From Cryptomeria japonica (taxonomy: Eukaryota; Streptophyta; Pinopsida; Cupressales; Cupressaceae): a DNA stretch of 64,000 nucleotides. The stretch covers positions 690,876,083-690,940,082 of the forward strand of contig NC_081412.1 of NCBI RefSeq assembly GCF_030272615.1, in the 5' to 3' direction. Numbering within the stretch: position 1 is the stretch's first letter; every line of letters starts with the position of its first letter. Position numbers and translations under genes: made by a program. Positions 12,071 through 23,143 of the stretch are shown piece after piece. The notes below the pieces were generated by a model. The model was given only the letters and a program-made list of their open reading frames with translations, was not told where the DNA came from and did not search any database.

Positions 12071-12532
12071 TGTTAGATAGTTCAAATAACCAAAAGACAA
12101 CTGAGAGGGGGGGGTGAATTAGTTGTCACAGATTACTAGAACCATTGGAAATTTAAACTTTAATACTAGAACCGAAAACATTAATACCAAAATCCATAAA
12201 CCAAATAATGGAATAGCAGTTAGACCAATTAAGCATAAACAGTAATCACAGAATAACTACCAGCCACATAACACCAAGATTTGTATGTCGAAAACCTAGT
12301 AAAGGGAAAAACCTCAGTGGGAAGCCTACCCATAGTCAAATAATAATTTTGCAGTAAGTATGTGAATTACAATTGAGGGGTTTTTACTTGCAGGAAGGTG
12401 AACAACCTAGAGCGCATTGCTCATCACAAAAGGAGCCTCACTAACTACATAGAAATCCAGACTACAATCTGGAGAAGTGTTGAACTGCAAAAGATAGCAT
12501 CTCCTATGCTTGAGTATAGTTTTGGTTAAGCT
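12071..12532 (-). repeat. Copia-2 3' LTR, first part
   Basis: From TGTTAGATAG to the AAGCT duplicated by element E. It contains the U5 hairpin GACAACTGA (12096-12104) / TTAGTTGTC (12119-12127) around a G-run. It continues at 18273. Confidence 0.85.
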
Positions 12533-13562
12533 TGTTACTACGTCATTTATCCTTCATGACAAGAGTAAGTCACCCTATAAAATTTCATTCGGAGTCCTTG
12601 TCTTTCTTGCAATGCCTCAATTTAAGCCTAGTCCGTTGTAAATTGTCTTTAAATCAAAAATGTCGAGTTTTAGTAATTGGTCAAACTCCATGAACACATT
12701 GAACCATCTTGAACTGGGTTCATCAAGTCCATTTAGGTTAAGTGGGTTCTTAGGTGTCTAGGGAGTTTTTCATATTAATATTTTCTTAAAGTGTTTTGCA
12801 GTGGTTCCTTATTGGTTGTGATTGGTGATGTGTTATGTCATCTCTCTCCAAGGGTTGAACTCTCTGAACCTGATTCAAAAGGTTCAGACATGTTCAACAT
12901 GTTCAGCATAGTTCAAATGGTCAACAACACCTGACATAATTAATCCCCTCAGAGAAGATTTCTCCTGGGCGTGGTGTACATCTTGAACTACTTAAACCCC
13001 AATGAATTCTGTTCAGAATGTTCATGTGTGTTCAAATATGGTGGGTCTCGTGAGTTAAAAGATTTGATGGTGCATTTATTGCCAAGTATGAGGAAGGTGA
13101 ACCATATCTTAAGTAACATCAATTGTTGTAATTTTGAAGCAACTAATCATTTCGGGAACTGGTGGTTACTTCAAAAATGTCGCCATGCATTCAATGCGGG
13201 CGTGCGATGTCCAATCCAGAAACTCAACACACTTAAACTATCAATTGGAATTATTGCACTTAATAAGTCCATATCATTGCTCTTGCTATAAGGTATGAAG
13301 AATTAATTCTCTGAACCTTGTTCCTCGTCACTGCAGTGTTATTTTTCCTAGATAGAAGTCTTGTTTTTTGGTAGTCATCTAATTGCTCAATTGTGAAGGT
13401 GAGTCCATTTCTTGTTGTCTCTAGTAATTTTTACCTGCATTTCTTCTGTCATAGTGAGGTTTGCTGCAATAATATAAGACTTATCATTTATGAATTATGA
13501 AGTCCACGCTGTACCTATTCGAAAATGTTTTTAGTCTTGCATGTACATAGCCCATAGTCAGT
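12533..13562 (+). other. 5' noncoding region of element E
   Basis: About 1 kb without a convincing gene. 12860-12925 is rich in GTTCA words (GTTCAGACATGTTCAACATGTTCAGCATAGTTCAAATGG). A 106-codon open frame at 12971-13291 has no recognisable feature and is probably chance. It could be an unrecognised 5' LTR plus leader. Confidence 0.35.
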
Positions 13563-16500
13563 GATACCGATCTTAAAGGGGAAAAACTTGAAGTTTTATA
13601 AGAAATGGTATTCAAGGGAATTGATAGTTCCTTTGGTGTAGAAGTTTTGAGTAGTGGTCTCATAGAGGCAGCAACCTTTCCCCCAGCTATTCCTTGCCCA
13701 TAATTGGTTAGGGAATGTATTTCTAGGTATGATCCAACCTCTGAAACCATAAGGAGAGACAATGGTGAAACCCTCCTTTCCATTAACCACAAAGTGATTT
13801 CCTCTGTCTTCAGGCTACCTGACTACCAATTCTCAAACTTTTCTCCTGCCCAGTCAATTACCGAGTTCAATGTGGATAGAACCAGGCACCGAAATAACAT
13901 ACCAAAATATTGGCTGAAGGTACCCCAAAGGGGTGGTTCCAGATTGCCCAAGAACCCCAATAAGAATCATATGCTACCTCATATTCACGATGTCATGCTA
14001 CTATTGTACTGAGTCAGAGGCTCTGTAGAAGCTTACAGTTTCGAGGACTGGATTTATTGCTATGTGCAGTTGGTGTTAGAAGGGAAGCAATATCTTGATT
14101 ATGCAGAGCTGATTGTCGATTCAATGAGGGAGCAACTGAGTATGGCCAAATAGTTTAAGCATAATTTCTTCATGTCTTCATATCTTATATACTATTTGGC
14201 ATGTGTTAAGGAGATAGTTGGAATACCTAGACAACCCACTGAGGAGGAGGTCCCTGTATATGATTTTTACCCCATGTTGCAAAAGGATAATGCCTTGCAG
14301 GACTTTAGGAGGGTACATAATGCTTTTCTGGGGGATTTGTGCTACGAATTGAATAATATGAAAACCAAAAGAATCTCTGAGGATGCACAAGCATTGGTAA
14401 AGAGGTTTGGCAGCTTCTTTATCCAGTTTTCTCACTTCTGCTATATAAGGATAGGCGGTTTTGAGGAAGAGCCCTTCAAGCTTCCTCATTTCTATTCAGA
14501 TTGTTTTGTTTTAGCAGAGATATGTAGGTAGCTGACTACTGTGATTAAAAAGGCACAACCCAGGGACAAATGGGAGGGTCATTTTCCCATCTAGTTAGGT
14601 ATGCTATCTTGCAGTTCAATGTCGGACACTTTGAGTATTGGAGCGGACTTGAAGAATTTTAATTTTTCCTTGTACCATGAAAGGAAAAGTTTTGATAATA
14701 TGGGTTTTTCCCGAAGTCTTGGTCTAATTCCGTATCTCCCAATGCCACAATTAGAAGACTTTTGGGAAGATTACACTGATGAACTCGAGGTGTTCAAAAG
14801 GGAAAACATGAGGATGGTATTAGAGAAAGTCATTTCATTGTAGGCAAAGCTTGACATTAATGGGCTTGAAGAAGATTATCTAGAATTGTTCGAACTTGGA
14901 TACTTAGCTCAAGCCGAAACTGAAGTATCCTATATCAATTGGGCTGAGGAAGAAGAAGACGATATACAGCTGAAAACAAAAGGGTTTTGGAGAGAACTGC
15001 AGAGTGGGTTGAAAGGAAGAAAGAAGTAAAATTAGGCGCCAAGTCTAATTCTGTGAGAAATAATGAGGTTACTCTGCATTCACCAAAGTGTTTTTCTAAT
15101 AATGCTTCTATGCTTGTTCATGCAGGTAAGGATAAAAAGACACCTCATGTTAGGCACAAGGCTAATCCAACTTTGGATTTATGTACTCCTTGACATACCC
15201 GGTCATGAAGTGCTGCTCAGAGAGGGATGGATCAAGCTAAGGATACAGAGCTGAAGGATAAGATTCTTGATGCCCAGATATTTGAAGTTGAAGATCTGGA
15301 CAGTGACATTGCTAATGCCTTGGAGTCCCATGCAGTTACTGTAGCTATGACACCACCCTCCAAAGCGATCGAAGGAGCAACTAGTTCTAGTGCAACTCCT
15401 AAGTGGCTGACTACCTCGGTGAACAAAAAACAAAGTTCCATTCCTATGACTATTCAAATTCAAGATATGGTTGTTAAGTACACAGAGAAGGGCCCCAAGC
15501 CAAAAAGGTTCAAAACAACTACTCGACTAGATAGTGATGAAGGGACTGGAAAGTGGGTTGCCGAGATTACCTCATACAAGCCCAAGGGAGAGGACAAGGA
15601 AGTCAGTGCAGAGGACTTTGAGGTCACTAAGGTGGAGCTGGGAAACATGAGTAGAGATTCAGACAACCATTTCTTCCAGGTATCTGCAAAGAAAATTCTC
15701 ACTCGGTCGGAGAAAGATGGGCGGGAAAAGAGAGAGCTAAAGCGACATATAAGCATCCTTGCTCAATTCATTGACAACATCAGTTACTTCGGAGCACTTC
15801 CTATATCTCATGCTACAAAGAGCTTTGATCCTACTTCACCAAGGAATAAAAAGCTAATAAGTCAGGTTCAAAGAGCGAAAAGCATTGCAGAGGTTGTTGA
15901 AAGATGGATTGAAGGAGTGATCAAGGACGGGGAAAAGTATATAATGAACTCCCAAAAATTATGCGATGAGATGCAAAGTCTTATTGCGGAGATTCAAAAC
16001 CATTTTTTGCCATGGGAAAATCAGGAACACAAATGGGAGAATGTCTTTCCAATGTTCACTAAAATAGAAGAACATGGGGCTACTAGATTTTTGACGGAAC
16101 ATTCAATCAAACTGGTAACAGATGAATGTCAACTCTTTGTGTTGAAGAAAACCATAATGTGGTGGGTGCTAACTTTCAAATCTATGATCTCCGATGCTAA
16201 GACTTTTGTGTATGAACTCTAGGACCTCCAATGCAGTTTGGTCAATATTGACAAGTGGTTAACCCTGACCACAATTGGCAGTTGGGAATTTGTGGGCTGA
16301 ACACGTAGGATGTGATAAAAGATTTCTGAATATACATGGAGAAAATCAAATCCTAGTGTAATTTCACTCCTGAGGATATAACATGGGTTTCTCGGATTGA
16401 GTCCATGATGTTTATCGATAATGATCAGTTACCGAAACATGCCAAAAAGATGGTAAAGCACCAATGGAACAAGGAAGCGATGAAGGCAAAGCTCAATGTG

Positions 16501-16596
16501 ATGAAGGTTCTGAACCAAGCAATAATCCAGGAACTCACAACTGCCCATGACACCCAGGAAGGTGGAGAAGAAGATGATGATGGGAAAACAACATAA
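13563..16596 (+). pseudogene. Element E ORF: unrecognised transposon protein, ~1,000 codons, degraded
   Basis: Frame 13563-15028 is essentially continuous apart from stops and contains ISRYDPTSETIRRDNGETLLSINHKVISSVFRLPDY split as two parts, then HDVMLLLY, DYAELIVDSMREQLSMAK, SSYLIYYLACVKEIVGIP and an acidic EEEEDD stretch. It continues in another frame at 15227-16222 (331 codons, including SHATKSFDPTSPRNKK, WENVFPMFTKIEEHG and WWVLTFKSM) and ends acidic at 16405-16596 (EGGEEDDDGK). The I/V-x-IN...V..V..LP block resembles the target-recognition-like blocks of plant transposon ORFs such as the plant mobile domain, and the DxAE(x)nFK-SSYLxYY block recalls B ORF2. Both are by eye. No catalytic motif seen. 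Confidence 0.6.
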
Positions 16597-16671
16597 TGTG
16601 TTGATCAAGGCCCATTTTTAGGTGTTTTTCATGTTTATGCAAAAAAAATTGGTACATCTGTCCCAATTATA

Positions 16672-17449
16672 TGTTAGGAATCCCATAGATACTGAGAGGG
16701 GGGGTGAATCAGTATCTAACCGGTGAATAGAATTTCTTGAATTAAAACATGCAGAACATATTATAACAGTGTACCAATATGCAAGAAATAATGCAATAAA
16801 TATAATTAAGAACATCCACATGAAAAGAACACCATAACACAAGGATTTAACAAGGAAACCCGGTGTGGGAAAAACCTTGGTGGGATTTGTGACCCACAAT
16901 ATTCACTCATTGGCCAATAAGAGAATATTACTTACAATAGGGGCCTGCACATGTAGGAAGGCCAACTGCCTAGAGCTCACTGCTCAATGGGAAGTCTCAC
17001 TGACTTACAATGAGGATTATACAAATCCAATATCTTGTACTACTTTACAATAGCATCTATAATGCCTGATCTAGTACCCGTTGCTGCTCTGTTTCTTACA
17101 TAAACCCTTAGCCTATATTTCACATAATAGGTCTGCCTGATATTTTTCCTTATCCACATTCACTCATTCCAAAATGTCTACAATGAACTCTTTTAGATAT
17201 AAGAGTCATTTTACAATTTGCCAAGTCGGCTTACATAGTTTTTCAATAATAAACAAAATATAATATAACAAAATCCTATCGGCCTCTGTGCTGGTATACT
17301 TCATTTCTTTTGTGCCGGTGCCGGTGTAGAGTGTGATCTATTGATGCCAGTGTAATGCCTTTGCTAGTGCCATAGGATTTCAAGGTTGCCATCAATGACA
17401 AAACCTTCAATCACATACAATGTCTCATTGGAGTGTGCATATGCCAACA
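16672..17449 (-). mobile_element. Solo LTR (Sirevirus-like) inside element E
   Basis: 778 bp with perfect TSD TTATA (16667-16671, 17450-17454). Read on minus it starts TGTTGGCATATGC and ends CCTAACA. It has a perfect 10-bp hairpin TAGATACTGA (16686-16695) / TCAGTATCTA (16709-16718) around GAGGGGGGGTGAA, and the near-palindrome TTGCCATCAATGACAA at 17386-17401. Formed by LTR-LTR recombination that removed the internal region. Confidence 0.9.
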
Positions 17450-17454
17450 TTATA

Positions 17455-18267
17455 CTCTATTAGTTTCATAACTATTTTTGAGGAGGTCGAGCTTTCAGGC
17501 AGACCTCCTCTGCTCTAAAACTATATATTAGACTAAGATGGACGGAATAAGGGTTAGATTTTGGTTAGAATTTTGTTAGTTTTTACTTAGTTTTCTTTGT
17601 TTTTGGAAAAAGTTTTGTTTTGTTGAAGGAAGTCATCAGACTTTTAAAGATCTAGAATTGAAAAGGGTTTTATGCATGTATTGACTGTGTCTTTGTTACA
17701 TAAAAGATATATATATATATAAAGGATCAGACTGTTCCGCAAGAAAGAAAACCTTTGAGTTTTGAATCTATGTTGTGGCATATCTTTGTATATGTTAATC
17801 TAATCAAATGACAGTGATCGCCTTTCCAAAGTAGAATGTTATTTTTCTTCTGAGATTCCTTCTTGTGAGTTTTTAAAGGGTGTGTGTTTGAAAAGAGATT
17901 TTGTCTCTCTTATCTATTTTATGTATTGTAAATTTGGCTTTCTGAACTTTGTTTTAGTCACTTCCTTTTTCTCATGTTAAAGCATTTAGGAAGCGTATTT
18001 TTGTCTGAACTATGTGTAAATAATTAGCCTCTCACCAAAATAATGAAGTAGGCAGCCTTACATGCTTTCAGGTTAAAAGCATACCAGTTGGGAATTAATT
18101 AGATTATTCTCCGAATAACTAATAGAGGGAGCTGTACCTATGAAAAAATTCAGAGGGAAGTAGTAGATTACACTTACCCAACTATTCAGTTGAATTTTTG
18201 TCTTTTAAAGAAGGCAACAGAGTTTAAAATTAATTATTTTAAAGAAAGGCAAATCCGTTCACTAACA
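17455..18267 (+). other. 3' noncoding region of element E with hairpin
   Basis: AT-rich, with a (TA)n run at 17707-17721. GAGGAGGTC (17480-17488) and GACCTCCTC (17502-17510) form a perfect 9-bp stem with a 13-nt loop. This could be the 3' end signal of the element transcript or a structural relic of an LTR. No gene. Confidence 0.45.
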
Positions 18268-18272
18268 AAGCT

Positions 18273-19051
18273 CAATACCGGAGGACTAAATCCTCTTATA
18301 TAAACCCAATTCGATCTTCAATGACAGACCAACTCCTCTGCCTGAATGATATTACATTATTCGCACATTATATTCCTTGACCATGACCTCTAATCATAAC
18401 CATGATGATCTACAATGAGATCTTACATCTATATATACAAACCCTCAACCATAAACAAATAGGTCAGCCACCAAATAATAAATCAATTACATAATTACAA
18501 ACCATGTTGGCCTTAGACCAAACAAATAATATCCAACACATAAGACATCCTGAAAATGCATTGAGAGACCCAATCCACACATTACATTAAAGCTGGTCCA
18601 TAACCTAGATCAACCGAGACCCAGTATAGGTCCACACGCTACTTCAATGATCTCCATCTGCCAAGTCTTGAACATGATCACCAATAAAATCCTGAAACTC
18701 CACCAGAAGCTGCACCAACACCAGTTATGCAATTCATCAAAGATCTTCATCAAAAGCTCTGTCGATGAAACCCTCGTCGGAACCAAAAACTAAGCTTCTA
18801 GGCAAATAGGATAGCATCTGATCAATAGAAAAAAACCAACTGACCAAACATGAGCATGAGTATCATGAACAAGCCAATTCTATCACCAAACTATACCGGA
18901 GCCTACCGGATCATGCTGAATCCAAATCAACTAGAAACTACTCAACCTACCAGGACCATAAGGGTGTCGGCAAAGCATCCAAAAAGCTAGTGTTGGCATC
19001 AATGACAAAACATCAATGCAACACATAATCAATTCCACCAAATGGCCATCA
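18273..19051 (-). repeat. Copia-2 3' LTR, second part
   Basis: Continues the LTR from 12532 after the AAGCT duplication. It aligns with 33754-34534 (CTCAATACYRGAG, TGAATGATATTACATYATT, CCACCAAATGGCC). The outer sense end is TGATGGCC (TG kept), where the other LTR has TGTTGGCC. Contains TTGGCATCAATGACAA at 18992-19007. Confidence 0.85.
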
Positions 19052-19384
19052 ATCTCCCCCTTTGGATTTGATGTCAACACTAGATGTGAAAAACATCTAA
19101 GTACCAAGAAATGCCAAACAAGTCTCCCCCAATGGAAGACAACCAACAATCTCCTACATACAACTCTGAATGACAATATCTCTCCCTTTGAATTTTGTAT
19201 TCATATCTCTCCCCCTTTGATTTTTTTTTATTCCTTTGTCTTTTTCACATCAATATCTCTCCCCCTTTGACATCAATGCCAAAAATTTGACAAAAATATC
19301 AGAGCAAAAATATAAACCACTGAATCACAAAGATGACTACTCCCCCTGAGTAGTAGCATCCCACATCAGTGTTGGAATGAATAG
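19052..19384 (-). other. Copia-2 PPT and PPT-like module array
   Basis: The PPT is minus strand CCAAAGGGGGAGAT at 19052-19065. Further AGGGGGAG-type modules occur at about 19112, 19203, 19258 and 19341 (+ strand CTCCCCC). No coding frame. The stretch stops at AATAG, the target of T3, and resumes at 29973. Confidence 0.7.
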
Positions 19385-20329
19385 TGTGTACATGTAAAAT
19401 TCATCTTTGAAAACAAGTAATCAATTAGAAGCAAGAGGGAAATCATGAATCCCTATCTAACCAAAGAATTTAACAAATAAGACAATGGAATAACACAATC
19501 AAGCAAATAGGAATTAAAATAATCAAATCAAATCAAAACTCCCTATTTCGCGATTGCATATTGCTTCCATTGCTATTCTCCTCTCTGTGGTATCATGGCT
19601 CTCAAATATTGTGCTGGTAACTTGCAAGTGACACAAAGATTCGAAGTTTGTGATTATTGAAAATGGAGATTGGATGCTCAATTTATAGAAAATTGGAGAA
19701 GATTGATTGAAAGGCGGAATAGATTGATCAAGAAGTGGAACTCAAGTGAGCTCGCATGAAAATTGATAGTTGAATGGTTGATTGTAGGAGTGAAACTCAA
19801 TAGATTGAATAGATTAATTGAGTTAACTAATTGAAAAAAAGATGATTGAAGGAAGAAAAAGAATGATTGGTGGAAATAAAGAGGATGACAAAGAAAGATT
19901 AATTTAGAAAAAGATAACTGAAAGATGGAAATAGAGATTGAAGAGATAAATGATTTAATTAATTAATTTAGCATGTGCTTGCATTTAGATTTAGATTTTT
20001 AATTTAATCTTTGCATGAGGTTTATTCAAATAATTAAATTTATTTTAACTCAATTTACTATTTGAATATATTTAGAACTTGACTTTGATTTTCAATTTGA
20101 TTTTTGAAATCATGCACATGTATTTGAATTTGGAAGAAATTAGAGAAATATGAAATTAAATGATATTAGAATTTGAAGATTTGCAAATGGAAGAATTAAT
20201 TAGTTAATTAAATAATTTAAAGAAACTATTTAATTATGCTAGAAATAGACTTTAATTAAATAATAAAGATTAATTTAATTTAAAGGATTAAATCAGAATT
20301 AATTAAATAATAAATATTTAATTAATATT
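19385..20329 (-). repeat. T3 3' LTR, first part (remainder 25411-25587)
   Basis: Aligns with 28722-29660 (for example GAAAACAAGTAATCAATTAGAAGC). Contains a TATA box on the minus strand, CTATAAATTGAGC (complement at about 19677-19690). The LTR is interrupted at ATATT by NA-copia. Confidence 0.85.
19677..19690 (-). promoter_or_regulatory. Putative TATA box in T3 LTR
   Basis: Minus strand TTCTATAAATTGAGC, conserved in the other LTR at about 29006-29020. It places the transcription start roughly 270 bp from the LTR end, a reasonable R-U5 length, and supports minus orientation. Confidence 0.5.
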
Positions 20330-20786
20330 TGTTGGTGTAAATAATTATTCATCATGGATATTATTACACTTACTTAAGTTTACTTAGGATAATGCATTTC
20401 ATAGTAGTTTGGATATGAGACACTTGGGTGTTTGTGCCACATTGGGATAGTGTGTGTAGGAGAAATTCCACCTTTTATGGTGTTGATCTTGTTATTACAC
20501 TATCATATCCACTTATTGTGGAGTGATAATTCCACCTTCGGTGGGTGATCCACCTCATGTGGAATATTATATTATTTCTCCTACCTACCCTTGTTTCTTA
20601 TTGAGCCACATGTCATGTTTGTGTGCTCATACATATCCCTAGCCTTGCCTATATAAGCAAGCCTCTATTCATTGTATGTAACTATTGAATCATTTTCTAT
20701 TGATGAGAATACAGTTTATTCTTGTCCTATATTGTGTCTCTATTTTGTACATTTCATTGACCCCTTGATCTTGGCAAAATCCAACA
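20330..20786 (+). repeat. NA-copia 5' LTR
   Basis: TGTTGGTGTAAATAATT...AATCCAACA, 457 bp. TATA box TATATAAG at 20650-20657, GATGAGAATACAG near the end. Confidence 0.95.
20650..20657 (+). promoter_or_regulatory. NA-copia TATA box
   Basis: CCTATATAAGCAAGCC in the 5' LTR, identical apart from one base in the 3' LTR (about 25269-25276). About 130 bp before the LTR end, the usual place for a copia promoter. Confidence 0.65.
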
Positions 20787-20799
20787 TGGTATCAGAGCC
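20787..20799 (+). other. NA-copia primer binding site
   Basis: TGGTATCAGAGCC immediately after the LTR, complementary to the initiator tRNA-Met 3' end. Confidence 0.95.
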
Positions 20800-22450
20800 A
20801 TTGGGGCTTCATTGATTCGTCTTGAAGAGGCATTATTGTGACATCAAGAGGCAGATCTGAGGAGCAGCATCTTTTGGAGGCATCCTAGACTAGATCCGAC
20901 CTTGCCATTGCGTCCAAAAGGCCGTTTCCATGAATTTTGGTTATAAAGTCGGTCTATTTTGGTGAGAAAATTTTTTTCCCCAATTTTGCTATATTCGTAC
21001 GGATTTCGAAAAAAAAAATTTATATTTTTTCGCAAAAAAAAATTTTCTGAATATTTTTTCAAAAAAATTCAAAAATCAAAAATCTGAAAAATTGAAAAAA
21101 AATTGAAAAGCGAATCAAAAAAAAAAGGAGGAAAAATAAAAAAAAAAAATTTTGTTTTTTGGGGGGTCCGCAGACCCCCCCCCCGTGACATGCGTACCTT
21201 GCAGGTCTGTCGCAGTGTCCTGTCCTAGCCGCTAACAGGTACCTGTGCTAGCGCCCGCAGACCGAGACCTGCCGCCCCACGATCCGCACCGAAGACCGCC
21301 GAAGACCGCGCCACCAACAGCTGCTCGCAGGTTCTCCCGACAGCGGCGCACGCTCCTCTGCCCAGCGGCGCCTCCCGAGCTTCCTCCTAAGTGGCCTCAG
21401 CTCCCTCCGCTCTGGCCTCCACGCCCGCCTCCATGCCACCCTCGGCCCCGGGAACCGCTCCCGCCTCCGGCAACTCTTCCGCCGGCTTCCTTCCGGCACA
21501 CCTACCATTGTCGGCAGAGACCTCCGGACACCCGACCAGTCAAAGACCGGAGGACCGTGCCCGCCACGTGGCAGGCGGCCACTGGCCTGCGGTACAAACC
21601 GTACTGCCCAGTCAGATTTTCCGTACATACAATCAGTAGCCAAATCACTCTGTACAGTCAGCAAATCCGTACAGTACGGACTGTACAGTCAGCATACCGC
21701 GTCATCTGTCCGTACAGTACGGATGCCCAGTCAGCAGGGGCGAAGTTTTGCGATGGTCAGACGGCCGTCAAATTTAATCACGTGACTTGCTGACGTCAGC
21801 GCCACATCAGCAGGGTTTGAAAATTTTTGGACCCCCTCTCATTTGCATTTTTGATTTTGCAGTTCAACTTCAAATGGCCATAACTTGCTCATTTTTGCTC
21901 CTTTTTGGGTGCAATTTTTTTTGAAATGGGCTAAAATTTCATGCTCTCTACAGTGGTGAAGAAATTTTTTGATTTTGATGCACGGATTTTTCAAAAAATT
22001 TAGTTTTTGGTGACTGTCCCTGAGTAATCCCAGTTTTTGCAACTTCAGAGGCTTCATTTGGGGTCATACGACCTCCTTTTCAGGTGTCGTTTTTTTTGAA
22101 AGTGCATATTTTTTTATCTACTTTCACATGATGCTATTAGATTGATGCCATTGTAAGTAGAAATTGTACTTTTAGATCTTGGCCACTTTTGACTCTCTTG
22201 GTACTTGTATATTTGCTTGAATCTCAATTAGATTCATTGCACTATTGATAGAAGTCTCTTGTATCTCATTTGAGAAGTTGTAAAATTTGCATCATAAATC
22301 CACTTTGCCTTGTTTTGCAAGTGGCTCATTGTAATCCCACTAAGTATAAAGTGCCAAAATCATCACTTTAGGGGGGGTACTTTGATTGAGTGAATTTGGG
22401 GGGGTGTCTCTTGTGCTTTTGTGCTCTTGTGTTCCTTCCTTTTTGCTGCT
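20800..22450 (+). other. NA-copia untranslated leader with GC-rich island
   Basis: 1.65 kb leader. 20960-21160 is poly(A)/(T)-rich, then C-run CCCCCCCCC near 21175. 21180-21790 is strongly GC-rich in a window that is otherwise AT-rich and contains two identical 15-nt near-palindromes TCCGTACAGTACGGA (21666-21680, 21709-21723) among CTGTACAGTCAGCA words. 21790-22450 returns to AT-rich. The 182-codon open frame 21245-21793 is P/R/A-rich and probably not translated. Confidence 0.75.
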
Positions 22451-23143
22451 ATGGGTTCTTCTAAGTTTCCTCTCTTAACTCCACATAACTATGCCACTTG
22501 GAAAACTGATGCATGGAGTAAACTTATGGAAAAAGGACTCACTCATTACATTGATGGAACTATTGTTGCTCCAGCTGATCCTAAGGCTGATCCAGTTGGT
22601 CACTTAGATTGGCTCACTAAAAATATCATGGCAATTGGTACCTTAAGAAAGTATGTATCAAAGGATCTCATTTTTCATATTGAGAAATGTACTCTAATCA
22701 AGGATGCTTGGCAAAAGTTTCAAGACTTGTATGGTCAAGTTGATGAGATTAGGGGATATCAAATTGATAGTGATCTCACCATGTTAGATCCCAATAACTT
22801 TGATACTATACAAGATTATGTCACTAAGGCAAATGAGTTGAGGGCACAACTCAAAGATTGTGGCATTGATAAGAAGGATACTCAATTGATATTCAACTTG
22901 ATAGGCAAGCTTCCACAAGAATATGCAACATTTGTTTCTAGTTTCCAAACCCATAGGATGACAATGGGTTCAAGCTACACAATGCCTACATTTGATGCTT
23001 TCAATGAAATGTTGATGATGGAACAAACTAAGTTGATAAGCATGGGCATTCTTAAGGCTTCTAAGTCTCAAGCATTAGTGGCAAATCAAGGGAACAAAGG
23101 AAATCAAGGAAAGGACAACTCAAAAAAGAAGAAATGGCAATGA
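22451..23143 (+). CDS. NA-copia gag (UBN2-type copia gag)
   Basis: 231 codons from ATG 22451 (MGSSKFPLLTPHNYATWK) to TGA 23141-23143. The start after GCTGCT is preferred over the upstream ATG at 22421 because copia gags begin just before the NYxxWK block. Typical copia gag features: NYATWKTDAWSKL near residue 12, KDAWQKFQDLYG, MLDPNNFDTIQDYVTKANELRAQL, LIGKLPQEYATFVSSF. It forms the capsid that packages element RNA. The protein ends K/Q-rich just before the knuckle, because the frame is cut by a TGA. The same frame continues without a shift into the knuckle and protease, so either the stop is read through or it is a lesion. Confidence 0.85.
   Translation: MGSSKFPLLTPHNYATWKTDAWSKLMEKGLTHYIDGTIVAPADPKADPVGHLDWLTKNIMAIGTLRKYVSKDLIFHIEKCTLIKDAWQKFQDLYGQVDEIRGYQIDSDLTMLDPNNFDTIQDYVTKANELRAQLKDCGIDKKDTQLIFNLIGKLPQEYATFVSSFQTHRMTMGSSYTMPTFDAFNEMLMMEQTKLISMGILKASKSQALVANQGNKGNQGKDNSKKKKWQ

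Larger units (their letters stand above)
12533..18267 (+). mobile_element. Element E: TGTTA...TAACA insertion with degraded long ORF, no LTRs seen
   Basis: Sequence between the two parts of the Copia-2 LTR, bounded by a 5-bp TSD AAGCT (12528-12532 and 18268-18272) and ending TGTTACTACG...CACTAACA. Excluding the nested solo LTR it is about 4.95 kb. I could not find direct terminal repeats, a PBS or inverted repeats beyond TGTTA/TAACA. It carries one long degraded + strand ORF (about 13563-16596). Ends and TSD fit an LTR retrotransposon, but the missing LTRs leave the class open: very diverged LTRs, a DNA element with 5-bp TSD, or a deletion derivative. Confidence 0.6.

Noticed and set aside
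15203-15756. Minus-strand frames of 69-98 codons opposite the element E ORF
   Set aside because: Antisense shadows of the 15227-16222 frame; composition (S/L-rich) is as expected for complementary reading.
16865-17053. Short frames inside solo LTRs and similar LTR-internal frames (2235, 8341, 38847, 57066)
   Set aside because: They recur because the LTRs are homologous; no LTR of this type is known to encode protein.
18273-20329. Block 19400-20329 considered as a host segmental duplication with 28722-29960
   Set aside because: The two blocks are the LTRs of T3, as the AATAG TSD and TG/CA-type ends show.
21245-21793. 182-codon open frame (P/R/A-rich) on the + strand and a 138-codon frame opposite
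   Set aside because: GC-rich sequence gives few stops on either strand. The frame lies in the leader of NA-copia between PBS and gag and has only low-complexity P/R/T content.
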